64,000 nucleotides of DNA from Capnocytophaga sp. oral taxon 878 (GCF_002999135.1 NZ_CP027229.1:2269501-2333500), one strand, 5' to 3'. Shown: positions 1-9,823, counted from the stretch's first letter. Made by a program: numbers and translations. Notes: generated by a model from the letters alone, not told the origin.

Positions 1-903
1 GTTAGCTTCGTGGGGTTGTTCACTCTTGTCTATTTCATAGTGCGCTCCATCTCCCCAGAAATGTACCATCTTATCAAGTATCCACTGCACAGGTTGGCAG
101 TCATCGTCTTTAGGCCCAAAATTCCAACCTTCAGCAAAGGCCTTCCCGTCTTGCCACAAGCGTTGTGCTAGCACTAAGTAGCCTGAAAGAGGTTCTAATA
201 CGTGTTGCCACGGACGAGTAGATAGCGGATTGCGAATAATTACCGATTGCTGTTTCTCAAAAGCGCGCAGAATATCGGGTATCAATCTATCTTCAGCCCA
301 GTCTCCACCACCTATCACATTACCTGCACGTGCCGAGGCTACAGCTGCTGTATCGGGGGTGTGAAAAAACGACCGTTGGTAAGCCGAAACTACCAATTCA
401 GCACAACCTTTACTATTGCTATAAGGATCGTGTCCGCCCATAGGTTCGTTTTCACGATAGCCCCATTCCCATTCGCGGTTTTCATAACATTTGTCAGTAG
501 TAATTACTACTATCGCTCTTAAGTGCGAGGCATAGCGCGAAGCTTCAAGCACATTCACAGTCCCCATCACGTTAGTGCTATAAGTCTCAATAGGCTCTTT
601 ATACGAAAGCCTTACCAAAGGCTGTGCTGCTAAGTGTAGCAATATATCGGGGTTAAAAGTATGTATGCTCTCCGAGAGTTTGCTGAAATCACGAATATCA
701 CCTATCTCACTCTGCATCTGCTGTGCTACTTTAGCCTCAACAAAAAGAGACGGATTTGTAGGTGGATTTAAAGAAAATCCTTTTACTTCAGCACCCATCT
801 GTTGTAGCCACAGCGATAGCCACGAACCTTTAAAGCCCGTATGCCCTGTGATAAATACACGCTTACCTTTCCAAAAATGAGTATCTACTTTTCCTATTGC
901 CAT
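1..903 (-). CDS. rfbG: CDP-glucose 4,6-dehydratase, C-terminus cut by window
   Basis: Converts CDP-glucose to CDP-4-keto-6-deoxyglucose, the second step toward CDP-3,6-dideoxyhexoses of O-antigen or capsule. The first 301 residues are visible; the family has about 360, so roughly 60 residues lie beyond position 1. An extended short-chain dehydrogenase fold is evident: the nucleotide-binding loop GHTGFKG at residues 20-26, TTDKCY at 135-140 and the catalytic Y161-x3-K165. The ATG at 903-901 overlaps the end of rfbF by 10 nt (ATGGCAATAG), indicating translational coupling. The product of rfbF is its substrate. Confidence 0.93.
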   Translation of the reverse strand, partial: MAIGKVDTHFWKGKRVFITGHTGFKGSWLSLWLQQMGAEVKGFSLNPPTNPSLFVEAKVAQQMQSEIGDIRDFSKLSESIHTFNPDILLHLAAQPLVRLSYKEPIETYSTNVMGTVNVLEASRYASHLRAIVVITTDKCYENREWEWGYRENEPMGGHDPYSNSKGCAELVVSAYQRSFFHTPDTAAVASARAGNVIGGGDWAEDRLIPDILRAFEKQQSVIIRNPLSTRPWQHVLEPLSGYLVLAQRLWQDGKAFAEGWNFGPKDDDCQPVQWILDKMVHFWGDGAHYEIDKSEQPHEAN

Positions 904-1667
904 ACCTTCCAAGGTGCTTTGTTGTTTTGCCATAATTCTTCCAAAAGCGTTTTATCACGGAGCGTATCCATTGGTTGCCAAAAACCTTCGTGCTTATAAC
1001 ACATCAACTGTCCGTCTGTGGCTAAGCCTTTTAGCGGTTCTTGTTCCCAAATAGTGCTATCTCCTTTTATGCGCTCTATTACTTTAGGTGATAGTACAAA
1101 GAACCCTCCATTAATAAGCGCTCCATCTCCTTTCGGCTTTTCTTGGAACTTCATAATCTGATTATTTACTATATCCAAAGCTCCAAATCTACCTGGGGGA
1201 TAGACTCCTGTAAGAGTTGCCTCCTTACCGTGAGCTTTATGAAAAGCTACTAATTTAGCAATATCAATATCAGCTACTCCGTCGCCATAAGTAAAGCAAA
1301 AAGCTTCTTCGTTTTCAATATATGGCAAAACACGTTTAAGGCGCCCTCCCGTCATAGAGTGCTCTCCTGTATCAATAAGAGTAACTTTCCAAGGTTCAGC
1401 GCGTTTTTGGTGTACGTGCATCTCATTATTTGCCATATCAAAAGTAATATCCGATTGATGTAAAAAATAATTAGCAAAATATTCCTTGATGATATAGCCC
1501 TTATAACCACAACAAATGATAAACTCATTAATGCCGTAGTGCGAATATATTTTGAGAATATGCCATAAGATAGGCATTCCTCCTATTTCTACCATTGGTT
1601 TAGGTCTCAAGGCTGTTTCCTCACTCAATCGTGTGCCGAGACCACCTGCTAAAATTACTGCTTTCAT
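894..1667 (-). CDS. rfbF: Glucose-1-phosphate cytidylyltransferase
   Basis: Makes CDP-glucose from CTP and glucose-1-phosphate, committing carbon to CDP-dideoxyhexose synthesis. The protein begins [19 protein letters not shown], the nucleotidyltransferase signature, followed by KPMVEIGG. An in-frame ATG 36 nt upstream (1703) would add 12 residues before this motif. I chose the ATG at 1667-1665, which gives 257 residues, the usual family length. It lies 36 bp after the reductase gene and overlaps rfbG by 10 nt, so the three form one minus-strand operon. Confidence 0.95.
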   Translation of the reverse strand: MKAVILAGGLGTRLSEETALRPKPMVEIGGMPILWHILKIYSHYGINEFIICCGYKGYIIKEYFANYFLHQSDITFDMANNEMHVHQKRAEPWKVTLIDTGEHSMTGGRLKRVLPYIENEEAFCFTYGDGVADIDIAKLVAFHKAHGKEATLTGVYPPGRFGALDIVNNQIMKFQEKPKGDGALINGGFFVLSPKVIERIKGDSTIWEQEPLKGLATDGQLMCYKHEGFWQPMDTLRDKTLLEELWQNNKAPWKVWQ

Positions 1668-1703
1668 AAAAATTAATCTACTTATTGCTTGAAAATTAAT
1701 CAC

Positions 1704-2693
1704 TTATTTGCCTGCAACAAATGCATCAGCGAAAAAATTCTCTCCTTTCAATCCTTGTTTAGTGAGAAGTTCCTGAGCGCTTTGTATCATTGCCTCACTA
1801 CCACAAGCATACACTTGCGCTGTAGGCCAACTGATAGCCTGTGCTGAAGCTATCTCTTGCACATACCCTTTTGCTCCTTGCCAATCGTCCTCACGAGTCA
1901 ATACTGGTATATATTCAAAATGAGCAAAGGTAAAATCAGGCTTCCAAAATAAGTCTTCTTTTTTTCTTCCTCCCCACAAAAGCCACACTTTTTTATTAAC
2001 TAATAATTCCGGACTAGCTTGCAGCTGTTCTAAAATGGCTTTTATAGGTGCAATACCAGTACCTGTAGCTAATAATACAATATCGGTGCATACTTCATTA
2101 TGCCGGTAAAAGAAAGTGCCCAAAGGTCCCTCTACTCTAAGCAAATCATTAGGCTTAGCCTCATTAAACCAATAGTTGCTAAATAGTCCCCCTTCATAAT
2201 TGCGAATAAAGAGTTTCAGCTGGTTGCTTTCATACTGACTATGGCTAATAGAATAGCTGCGCTTATGTCCATTTCTGATAATATCTACATATTGCCCCGC
2301 TAAAAACTGAAAATCTACCTTAGGAGGCAAACGCAACACTACCTCTACAATATTACCATTAATATGAGTAATATTACTTATTTTGCAAGGGCTCACTTGA
2401 GAGGCAGGTAGTTTTACACCCAAATCTTCTATATCTAATCTTATGTCTGAACGGGGTACTACATTGCACGAAAGTACATAGCCTGCTACTTTCTCTTCAG
2501 CGGTAAGCACCTTTTCTTCTTGGAGGTTTTCTACTTTTCCTTCAAGTACTTTCACTTTACAGCTTCTACAACGTGCTTCAAAACAAGAATACTCTAAACT
2601 AATATCATTATCTAAAGCAGCTTTTAGTAAAGAGGTGTTCTCATCACAAGTATAAGTTATATTGTTTTTTAGATGTATAGTGTGTTTTTTCAA
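1704..2693 (-). CDS. rfbI: CDP-6-deoxy-3,4-glucoseen reductase-type ferredoxin reductase
   Basis: An iron-sulfur flavoprotein that passes electrons from NAD(P)H to the CDP-sugar 3-dehydrase (RfbH/DdhC), forming the 3-deoxy sugar. The names rfbI, ddhD and ascD refer to this family. The N-terminal plant-type 2Fe-2S domain has cysteines C37, C42, C45 and C76 (C-x4-C-x2-C...C). FAD is bound around RSYS at 145-148, and an NAD(P) domain with GTGIAPI follows. Length 329 residues is typical. The partner dehydrase gene is not visible and should lie to the left of the window. The link to dideoxyhexose synthesis rests on the adjacent rfbF and rfbG. Confidence 0.88.
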   Translation of the reverse strand: MKKHTIHLKNNITYTCDENTSLLKAALDNDISLEYSCFEARCRSCKVKVLEGKVENLQEEKVLTAEEKVAGYVLSCNVVPRSDIRLDIEDLGVKLPASQVSPCKISNITHINGNIVEVVLRLPPKVDFQFLAGQYVDIIRNGHKRSYSISHSQYESNQLKLFIRNYEGGLFSNYWFNEAKPNDLLRVEGPLGTFFYRHNEVCTDIVLLATGTGIAPIKAILEQLQASPELLVNKKVWLLWGGRKKEDLFWKPDFTFAHFEYIPVLTREDDWQGAKGYVQEIASAQAISWPTAQVYACGSEAMIQSAQELLTKQGLKGENFFADAFVAGK

Positions 2694-2730
2694 CTCTTTA
2701 AAAACTTTTATTTAATGTTTTATTCTTGAA

Positions 2731-4050
2731 CTAAACCCCTATCTGCAGATATTCCCAGCCCTTATTTGGTAATGCAAAAGCATTGTATTGATTACGCCCA
2801 TCAAAGATAATTTTTTGTTTAAGCTGTTTAGCCATTTCTTCAAAGTCAGGGGCACGAAACTCTTTCCATTCAGTTAGTAGTAGCAAAGCATCTGCTCCTT
2901 TTAGGGCTTCGTACTTACTATCTACATAAGTTATGGGTATATCTTTTAGGTAACATACCTTTGCCTCGTGCACTGCTTTAGGGTCGTAGGCTTGTATGGT
3001 AGCTCCTCGTTTTACTAATTCTTTGATGATATAGATAGAAGGTGCTTCACGCATATCGTCAGTTTCAGGTTTGAATGATAAGCCCCAAATAGCAAAAGTC
3101 TTGCCTGTAAGGTCTTCACCATATCGTTTTATCACCTTTTGAGCTATAACGTACTTCTGACGATTGTTTACATTATCTACTGACTCTATAAGTTCCGCTT
3201 TATAACCAACTTCTTCTGCTAATTTTTTAAGAGCTAATACATCTTTAGGAAAACAAGAGCCTCCATATCCACAACCAGGATAAATAAAGCTATAGCCTAT
3301 ACGACTATCAGAACCTATACCAATGCGAACCTTATTCACATCTGCGCCTACTCGTTCACAGATATTGGCTATCTCATTCATAAATGAAATCTTAGTGGCG
3401 AGCATAGCATTGGCTGCATATTTAGTCATTTCAGCAGAACGAATATCCATAGTAATAAAACGTTCATGCTGTAAGAAAAAAGATGAGTACAATTCTTTCA
3501 TCTTGCTAAAGGCATACTGGTTATCAGCTCCTATTACTACACGATCAGGTTTTAAAAAGTCCTGAATAGCTTTGCCTTCTTTTAAGAACTCTGGATTAGA
3601 TACTATATGAAATTCGTATTGCACTCCTCGCTTATCCAAAGCTGCTTGCACTGTAGCTCGCACTTTATCAGCTGTGCCTACTGGTACTGTTGATTTATCT
3701 ACTATTATCAACTCTCCTTGCATAGCTTCACCTATACCTTGTGATACAGATAATACATATTGCAAATCGGCTGAACCATCATCACCCATTGGAGTGCCTA
3801 CTGCTATGAATACCACCTCAGCATCTTTAATAGCTTCAGTAAGATTGGTAGTGAAAAATAAATTTTTATGAGTTACATTATTCAATACCATTTCTTCCAA
3901 TCCAGGTTCATAGATAGGTACAATACCCTGCTTAAGTTTCTCTATCTTCTGTGTGTTTACATCTACACAAGTTACCTTGTTGCCAACTTCGGCAAAACAA
4001 GTACCTGACACTAAGCCTACATAACCAGTACCAATAATTGTAATTCTCAC
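2731..4050 (-). CDS. ugd: UDP-glucose 6-dehydrogenase
   Basis: Oxidises UDP-glucose twice with NAD+ to UDP-glucuronate for capsule or exopolysaccharide. The N-terminus GTGYVGLVSGTCFAE is the dinucleotide-binding loop. The catalytic cysteine is C266 in GCGYGGSCFPKD, and K210 lies in the conserved EMTKYAANA segment. Full length at 439 residues. A good promoter sits just upstream inside the end of hemD (4076-4106), giving a leader of about 20 nt. The gene runs toward the CDP-sugar operon 38 bp away and probably co-transcribes with it. Confidence 0.96.
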   Translation of the reverse strand: MRITIIGTGYVGLVSGTCFAEVGNKVTCVDVNTQKIEKLKQGIVPIYEPGLEEMVLNNVTHKNLFFTTNLTEAIKDAEVVFIAVGTPMGDDGSADLQYVLSVSQGIGEAMQGELIIVDKSTVPVGTADKVRATVQAALDKRGVQYEFHIVSNPEFLKEGKAIQDFLKPDRVVIGADNQYAFSKMKELYSSFFLQHERFITMDIRSAEMTKYAANAMLATKISFMNEIANICERVGADVNKVRIGIGSDSRIGYSFIYPGCGYGGSCFPKDVLALKKLAEEVGYKAELIESVDNVNNRQKYVIAQKVIKRYGEDLTGKTFAIWGLSFKPETDDMREAPSIYIIKELVKRGATIQAYDPKAVHEAKVCYLKDIPITYVDSKYEALKGADALLLLTEWKEFRAPDFEEMAKQLKQKIIFDGRNQYNAFALPNKGWEYLQIGV

Positions 4051-4075
4051 TCTGTTTTTTTTCTTGTATTTTTGA

Positions 4076-4106
4076 CAAAAGTAGGTAATAAATTCTATAC
4101 CTCCAA
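4076..4106 (-). promoter_or_regulatory. Promoter of ugd
   Basis: The minus strand reads TTG (4106-4104), 20 nt, then TACTTTTG (4083-4076), matching the Bacteroidota sigma-A consensus. It overlaps the 3' end of hemD, so ugd can be expressed separately from hemD. Confidence 0.6.
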
Positions 4107-4865
4107 ATTTTTCAATTGCTTTTTAGCGTTCGTTTTCAATAAATAATGGTCAAGAGCTACAGTCATTGAAGGACTATCAGGAGAAGGAGCTTTAATATCT
4201 ATTATTAAGCCTGCTTCTTCGGCGGCCTTAAGGGTAGCATCGCCATAAACTGCTATTTTGGTTTTTTGTTGACTAAAATCAGGGAAACTTTTAAAAAGAG
4301 CCTCGATACCAGCTGGTGAAAAGAATGTAAGTATATCATACTTATGCTGTTTTAATGCTGAAATATCACAATAAACAGTGCGGTAAAACACTACTCGTTC
4401 CCACTTTATTTTGAGAGCATCAAGAGCTGCTGAGGCCTCGGGCTTAGGAGAATCGGAGCCCGGAAAGAGAAATTTTTCGTCTTTATACTTTTTCAGGATT
4501 GGTAAAAGATCATTGAATTCTTTTTTCCCTACATATATCTTGCGCTTGCGGTAGGTGATGTATTTCTGCAAGTAGAAAGCAATAGCTTCGGACTGGCAGA
4601 AGTACTTCATAGTATCGGGTACTTTAAAGCGCATTTCATCGGCTATACGAAAATAATGATCGACTGATTTGCGGCTAGTGAGGATGATAGCAGTAAATTT
4701 CGTGAGGTCAATTTTTTGCATACGAATATCTTTTGCAGTCATTCCTTCTACCTTGATGAAAGGCACAAAATCGACTTTTACATTGTGGTTTTCAATGATT
4801 TGAGTGTAAGGTGAGTTTTCGGCCTTTGGTTCTGGTTGCGAAACTAATATCGTTTTTACTTTCAT
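4095..4865 (-). CDS. hemD: Uroporphyrinogen-III synthase
   Basis: Cyclises hydroxymethylbilane to uroporphyrinogen III in haem synthesis. HemD is poorly conserved, and this call rests on overall pattern: two alternating alpha/beta halves, the segment AIILTSRKSVDHYF near residue 60, TFFSPAGIEALF near 185 and AVYGDATLKAAEEAG near 210. The 256-residue length fits. The neighbours DUF4271 and DUF4296 are its usual flavobacterial companions, which supports the call. The start ATG at 4865 is 79 bp from the upstream gene. Confidence 0.82.
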   Translation of the reverse strand: MKVKTILVSQPEPKAENSPYTQIIENHNVKVDFVPFIKVEGMTAKDIRMQKIDLTKFTAIILTSRKSVDHYFRIADEMRFKVPDTMKYFCQSEAIAFYLQKYITYRKRKIYVGKKEFNDLLPILKKYKDEKFLFPGSDSPKPEASAALDALKIKWERVVFYRTVYCDISALKQHKYDILTFFSPAGIEALFKSFPDFSQQKTKIAVYGDATLKAAEEAGLIIDIKAPSPDSPSMTVALDHYLLKTNAKKQLKNLEV

Positions 4866-4944
4866 ACTTAATATTATTCTTTACACTTCCTAAAATCTCT
4901 TACTCGATTTATGAGAAAAAAATTACCTCTTACTTTGGTCTTTA

Positions 4945-5613
4945 CTATGTACTAAGCAGGTGCTTCCCAATGTAAATGAGATATATATAGGGTGCTATTT
5001 CAAGGGCGCAAAGATACAAAATAAAATAGAATAAGTAGGGTTTTATTTGCTTTAGATTGTTTTTAATAATCTTTAACCAGCTTAACGCATTGATTATCAG
5101 AAGTGTTAAAAAGAGAAGGGATAGGAAAGGTTTTGTCATCCCGAAGGTATAAATACCTAAGAAAAGGAGCAGCAAAACAAAGATAGCTGCATAGGATGAG
5201 TAGGCTATACGAGTGAAAATATAATCCTTACTAAAGTCGGTTAGGCTAAACAAACTGCTTATTGACTGTTGTAATATAAGCTTTAATAAAAGTATAGCCA
5301 TAACTACAAGCTCTATTTCTAAAAACATATATTTTTCGGTGAACAACTGAGTAACACCAAAATGCTTTAACCCTACATATACAAGTAGTGCCAAACAGAG
5401 ACTTTGCAGCAAATAGAGTACTATAGTAAACAGGTGTAACTTACGTTCTTTCTTGCCATAAATAATAATATACTTATCATTTACTAATAAGCGAGTATAA
5501 TCGGAAAAGTGCTTGGGATAAAACACACGCAAAAAAGCAAATAACCCAAAAATGAGCAAGAAGGCTGGGAATATCCAATTAATGTAAGTATGTTGTAGGG
5601 GGATGACTTCCAA
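4945..5613 (-). CDS. DUF4271 membrane protein
   Basis: An integral membrane protein of unknown function. Hydrophobic stretches near residues 8-28, 58-80, 98-115, 130-150, 160-185 and 195-215 suggest five or six membrane spans. Residues IFTRIAYSSYAAIFVLL and the position directly before hemD match DUF4271 proteins of Flavobacteriia. The gap to the lipoprotein gene upstream is 11 bp, so the two are co-transcribed. No catalytic motif is visible; a tie to haem synthesis or the cell envelope would be guesswork. Confidence 0.75.
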   Translation of the reverse strand: MEVIPLQHTYINWIFPAFLLIFGLFAFLRVFYPKHFSDYTRLLVNDKYIIIYGKKERKLHLFTIVLYLLQSLCLALLVYVGLKHFGVTQLFTEKYMFLEIELVVMAILLLKLILQQSISSLFSLTDFSKDYIFTRIAYSSYAAIFVLLLLFLGIYTFGMTKPFLSLLFLTLLIINALSWLKIIKNNLKQIKPYLFYFILYLCALEIAPYIYLIYIGKHLLST

Positions 5614-5624
5614 AGTATTATTAA

Positions 5625-6011
5625 TTATTTTATAGATTCAAGTTGCTGTCCTAAAGATTGTGAAGGCAAGGCTGATGCCTTACTCATACTATCACGCTGA
5701 GCATTTAGTCGTTTTTCTACTTTTTGCACTATATCATCATACTCCTTAGGATAGGAGGCATAATATATCATATTTTGTGAGAGCGAAATACTATCGGTAT
5801 GGTATTTTTGGTAAATAAACTCTTGTGGATTGAATTGCAATGAGTCCAACAGATGTGCGTGTGAGTTTTTCATTGTTTCTAATATTGCCATATCGTACAA
5901 CAAATTTTCCATCTGCTGTTCATCAAGAAAGTTTTTAGGCTTGGGGACTATATTCTGCCTACAAGCTGTAAAAATTAGTAATAAGATTATAATATAAGTG
6001 ATTTTTTTCAT
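5625..6011 (-). CDS. DUF4296 lipoprotein
   Basis: A small predicted lipoprotein. The signal peptide MKKITYIIILLLIFTAC ends in a lipobox with Cys17, followed by a soluble helical domain of about 110 residues with the motif QQMENLLYDMAILE typical of DUF4296. The end is low-complexity and rich in Ser and Gln. It sits 4 bp after the dihydroorotase gene and 11 bp before DUF4271, so it is inside one operon. Function is unknown; it probably sits in the periplasmic or outer-membrane leaflet. Confidence 0.78.
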   Translation of the reverse strand: MKKITYIIILLLIFTACRQNIVPKPKNFLDEQQMENLLYDMAILETMKNSHAHLLDSLQFNPQEFIYQKYHTDSISLSQNMIYYASYPKEYDDIVQKVEKRLNAQRDSMSKASALPSQSLGQQLESIK

Positions 6012-6015
6012 TGTT

Positions 6016-7353
6016 TTATCTGTTGAATGTTACGCGTTGCCCTTTATTAGGTTCTAATATTTTGCCTTGATGATATACTAAACTACCATTCACAAAGGTG
6101 CTTACTATCTTACTATGGAACTGTTGCCCTTCAAGCGGACTCCAGCCACATTTGTAGAGCAGATTGTTTTTCTGCACTGTCCATTGGGTATCCAGATCCA
6201 CTAGCACAAGATCGGCGTAATAACCTTCACGCAAGAACCCACGGTCTTTTACCTGAAAAAGGATTGCAGGATTATGACACATTTTCTCTACTATTTTTTC
6301 GATAGAAATACTACCTTCGTAGGATTTTTCGAGCATAGCCACAAGCGAATGCTGTACCAAAGGCGCCCCTGAAGGGATATTGACATAGCCCTTGCGCTGT
6401 TTTTCTTCGAGGGTGTGAGGCGCGTGATCGGTAGCAATCACATCTAGGCGGTCGTCTAAGAGGGCTTGCCACAGTGCTGTGCGGTCATCGGCTGTTTTTA
6501 CTGCCGGATTCCATTTGATGAAAGCCCCACGAGTAGCGTAATCTTCTTCGGAAAACCACAAGTGATGCACACACACCTCAGCGGTGATTTTCTTATCTTT
6601 TAGTGGCATATCATTGCGGAAAAGGTCGGTTTCCTTAGCTGTTGAAAGGTGGAACACGTGCAAGCGTGCGCCGGTTTTTTCAGCCAGAGCAATGGCGCGT
6701 GAAGAGGATAGATAGCAAGCCTCAGCACTGCGGATATGAGGATGCATAGCAATAGGGATATCATCACCATACAATTCTTGATAGTGGGCTAAGTTTTTGC
6801 GAATAGTTGCTTCATCTTCACAATGAGCAGCGATGACCAAATCTACATTATTGAAAATAGCTTCTATGGTTTTCTCGTTGTCTACGAGCATATTTCCTGT
6901 GGAAGAACCTAAGAAGAGTTTTACCCCTGCACAAGCGTTTTTATCTAAGCGTTTCAGTTCTTCAAGGTTGTCGTTCGTGCCTCCTAAAAAGAAAGAATAG
7001 TTGGCAAACGATGATTGTTTGGCAATTGCAAATTTCTCTTCCAAAAGCGGAATTGTTACGGTTTGGGGTACGGTGTTAGGTTGCTCAAAAAAGGTAGTAA
7101 CCCCGCCGGCTACCGCAGCCCTGCTTTCGGTAGCTATAGTAGCTTTGTGAGTAAGCCCAGGTTCGCGGAAGTGCACTTGATCATCAATCACTCCAGGGAT
7201 GAGATACTTGCCTTCGGCTTCTATCACCTCGTAATTTCCTTTGGGAGTAATGTGAGAGTCTATTTGTGCAATGCGTTCGCCCTCAATGAGGAGGTCGCCT
7301 TGAAAGAGGGTATTTTCGTTTACGATGATTGCGTTTTTGATAAGGGTTTTCAT
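6016..7353 (-). CDS. pyrC: Dihydroorotase
   Basis: Amidohydrolase that closes carbamoyl-aspartate to dihydroorotate in pyrimidine synthesis; 445 residues. Visible metal-site elements are H61 in DDQVHFREPG, K145 in GVKLFLGSSTG, H177 in AAHCED, H235 in FHLST and D309 in ATDHAPH. The usual first histidine of the HxH pair is glutamine here (Q59). The REPG loop that holds substrate carboxylate is intact. Its own promoter is at 7377-7406. It heads an operon with the DUF4296 and DUF4271 genes and possibly hemD. Confidence 0.9.
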   Translation of the reverse strand: MKTLIKNAIIVNENTLFQGDLLIEGERIAQIDSHITPKGNYEVIEAEGKYLIPGVIDDQVHFREPGLTHKATIATESRAAVAGGVTTFFEQPNTVPQTVTIPLLEEKFAIAKQSSFANYSFFLGGTNDNLEELKRLDKNACAGVKLFLGSSTGNMLVDNEKTIEAIFNNVDLVIAAHCEDEATIRKNLAHYQELYGDDIPIAMHPHIRSAEACYLSSSRAIALAEKTGARLHVFHLSTAKETDLFRNDMPLKDKKITAEVCVHHLWFSEEDYATRGAFIKWNPAVKTADDRTALWQALLDDRLDVIATDHAPHTLEEKQRKGYVNIPSGAPLVQHSLVAMLEKSYEGSISIEKIVEKMCHNPAILFQVKDRGFLREGYYADLVLVDLDTQWTVQKNNLLYKCGWSPLEGQQFHSKIVSTFVNGSLVYHQGKILEPNKGQRVTFNR

Positions 7354-7376
7354 TAGGCTTGATTTTATTCTCGCTG

Positions 7377-7406
7377 CAAAATTACAAATTATTCATTAAC
7401 CTACAA
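7377..7406 (-). promoter_or_regulatory. Promoter of the pyrC operon
   Basis: TTG (7406-7404), exactly 19 nt, then TAATTTTG (7384-7377) on the minus strand. The start codon is 24 nt downstream, so the leader is short. Confidence 0.65.
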
Positions 7407-7446
7407 AAACAAAAAACTTTGCCAATCCTAATATGATTGGCAAAGT
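7407..7446 (-). terminator. Terminator of maeB
   Basis: A perfect 12-bp stem (7416-7427 with 7435-7446, 7-nt loop) is followed on the minus strand by a T-rich run. It lies 37 bp after the malic enzyme stop codon. Confidence 0.8.
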
Positions 7447-7483
7447 GTTATTGCTATATAGGCGGATTGCCTTGTAATTCTAT

Positions 7484-9748
7484 TTAGACGCCTTGTGCAT
7501 CGATAACAGCAAGGGTGGCTAAATTCACCATCTCATCAACGGTAGAACCTATGGTTGTGATGTGGATAGGCTTACTTAAACCTAATATTACAGGGCCTAT
7601 GGTATCCAAATGCTGAGTTTCCTTCAAGAGCTTATAGCTAATGTTGGCTGCCTCGAGGTTAGGGAATACTAACACATTGGCTCCTTTGCCGTTATTAAGC
7701 TTAGAGAACGGATAGTTTTTAGCTATCTTATCAGGGTTAAGAGCAAAATCGGCTTGTATTTCACCATCGACTACTAATTCGGGGTGGTGCTTATGCAAGT
7801 ATGCTACTGCCTGACGTACTTTGAGCGTACTATCGGATACTGCTGAGCCAAAGTTGGAGTATGACAACATAGCTACTGAAGGTTCTAAACCGAAGAACTT
7901 CACGGCGCGGGCTGTGAGTAGGGCTATATTAGCCAAATCGGCAGCAGTAGGATCGATATTAATAGTAGCATCGGATAAGAAAATAGGACCTTGCTTGCTA
8001 AGCATTATGCTGGTAGCAGCGATGCGATCTACTCCTTTATCTTTTTCAATGATTTCGAGCACTGGGCGTATGGCATTGGGGTATGCGTGTGAATAGCCTG
8101 TAATCATAGCATCGGCTTGACCTGTTTCGACCAACATAGTACCGAAGTAATTACGTTCACGCATTAGGCGTTCGGCTACTTCATAGGTAACTCCGCGGCG
8201 TTCGCGTAATTTCCAGTAATGCTGTACGAACTGCTCACGGCGGCCACGCTCGGCATCGCTTTTAGGATCGATTACATCTACCCTGCCAGTAAAGCCTATT
8301 TCATATTTTAAGGCTTTGATAACATCTTTATTACCTAAGAGGACTGGTATACCTATACCATCTTCATAGATGCGTTGCGCTGCTTTAAGCACTTCGAGCT
8401 GATCGGCTTCGGCAAATACTACGCGTTTTGGATTGCGCTTAGCACGATCTTGCAATAGACGTATTTCTTTGCTGCCTACGCCTATTCTATCCATAAGTTC
8501 GCCTTTGTACGCCTCCCAATCGGTAATAGGTTTTTGAGCTACTCCTGAATCGATAGCGGCTTTGGCTACGGCAGGTGGTACCTCATAAATAAGGCGGGGA
8601 TCAAAAGGTTTAGGGATGATATAATTGCGCCCGAAGTTAAGGTTTTCACCTCCGTACACTAAACTTACTTGCTGAGGTACTGTTTTCTTGGCAAGATCGG
8701 CGATGGCACGTACAGCGGCTAATTTCATTTCCTCATTAATTTTGGTAGCGCGTACATCTAACGCACCGCGGAAAATATAAGGGAAGCCGAGAACGTTGTT
8801 CACCTGGTTAGGAAAATCGGAACGGCCTGTAGCCATAATGATATCCTTACGAGTTTTGAGTGCTAAATCATAATCGATTTCGGGGGTAGGGTTTGCCATT
8901 GCGAAAACAATAGCGTCCTTATTCATAGAGAGTAGCATCTCGGGAGTAAGGACATTTCCTTTAGAGAGCCCGATGAAGACATCGGAACCTTTAACAGCCT
9001 CCTCAAGGGTATGTAGGTTACGATCGGTAGCGAACTCGGCTTTTTGCTCAGTAAGGTTAGGAGCATCTTTGCGTATTACGCCTTTACTATCGCACATTAC
9101 TATGTTCTTAGGATTGGCACCTAAGGCTACATATAAGCGGGTGCAAGAGATAGCAGCTGCGCCAGCGCCATTGACTACTATTTGAGCTTTTGCGATATCC
9201 TTACCTACGATTTCAAGAGCGTTGATAAGAGCTGCTGCAGAGATGATAGCTGTACCGTGCTGATCATCGTGCATTACAGGAATGTCCAACTCTTCTTTTA
9301 GGCGGCGTTCTATTTCAAAGGCTTCGGGAGCCTTGATATCTTCCAAGTTAATACCTCCGAAGGTAGGTGCTATGGCTTTGACTGTTTCGACAAACTTATC
9401 GATATCGGTAGCATCGACTTCAATATCGAATACATCGATACCGGCGAATATTTTAAAGAGCAATCCCTTGCCCTCCATTACTGGTTTTGAGGCATCGGCA
9501 CCTATATCACCTAACCCAAGAACGGCAGTACCATTTGAGATTACTGCTACGAGGTTACTTTTGGCTGTATATTTATAGGCATTGCTTTTATCGTCGGCTA
9601 TTGCCAAACAGGGTTCGGCCACCCCAGGGGAGTAGGCCAAAGCTAAATCATGTTGTGTAGCGTGCTTTTTGGTAGGCACGATAGCAATTTTACCAGGTTG
9701 TGGGAACTCATGGTAATGTAGTGCTTCTTCTTTTTTTCTTTGATCCAT
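7484..9748 (-). CDS. maeB: NADP-dependent malic enzyme, MaeB type with phosphotransacetylase-like domain
   Basis: Decarboxylates malate to pyruvate while reducing NADP+. The N-terminal half (about residues 1-420) is the malic enzyme, with AYSPGVAEPC, the catalytic and metal region MHDDQHGTA and the nucleotide site VVNGAGAAAIS. Residues about 430-754 are a phosphate-acetyltransferase-like domain (VFAEADQLEVLKAA, TSIMLSKQG), usually regulatory in this family. I placed the start at ATG 9748-9746 (MDQRKKEEALHYHEFP, 754 residues). The in-frame ATG at 9787 lies only ~35 nt from the promoter -7 box and adds an unconserved tail. Confidence 0.95.
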   Translation of the reverse strand: MDQRKKEEALHYHEFPQPGKIAIVPTKKHATQHDLALAYSPGVAEPCLAIADDKSNAYKYTAKSNLVAVISNGTAVLGLGDIGADASKPVMEGKGLLFKIFAGIDVFDIEVDATDIDKFVETVKAIAPTFGGINLEDIKAPEAFEIERRLKEELDIPVMHDDQHGTAIISAAALINALEIVGKDIAKAQIVVNGAGAAAISCTRLYVALGANPKNIVMCDSKGVIRKDAPNLTEQKAEFATDRNLHTLEEAVKGSDVFIGLSKGNVLTPEMLLSMNKDAIVFAMANPTPEIDYDLALKTRKDIIMATGRSDFPNQVNNVLGFPYIFRGALDVRATKINEEMKLAAVRAIADLAKKTVPQQVSLVYGGENLNFGRNYIIPKPFDPRLIYEVPPAVAKAAIDSGVAQKPITDWEAYKGELMDRIGVGSKEIRLLQDRAKRNPKRVVFAEADQLEVLKAAQRIYEDGIGIPVLLGNKDVIKALKYEIGFTGRVDVIDPKSDAERGRREQFVQHYWKLRERRGVTYEVAERLMRERNYFGTMLVETGQADAMITGYSHAYPNAIRPVLEIIEKDKGVDRIAATSIMLSKQGPIFLSDATINIDPTAADLANIALLTARAVKFFGLEPSVAMLSYSNFGSAVSDSTLKVRQAVAYLHKHHPELVVDGEIQADFALNPDKIAKNYPFSKLNNGKGANVLVFPNLEAANISYKLLKETQHLDTIGPVILGLSKPIHITTIGSTVDEMVNLATLAVIDAQGV

Positions 9749-9823
9749 TTTATTAAGTAAGAAGTAAGAGGTAACGAGTAACTGCATAGGTTACTTGTTA
9801 GCTATTACCTTAGTTAGATTTTG

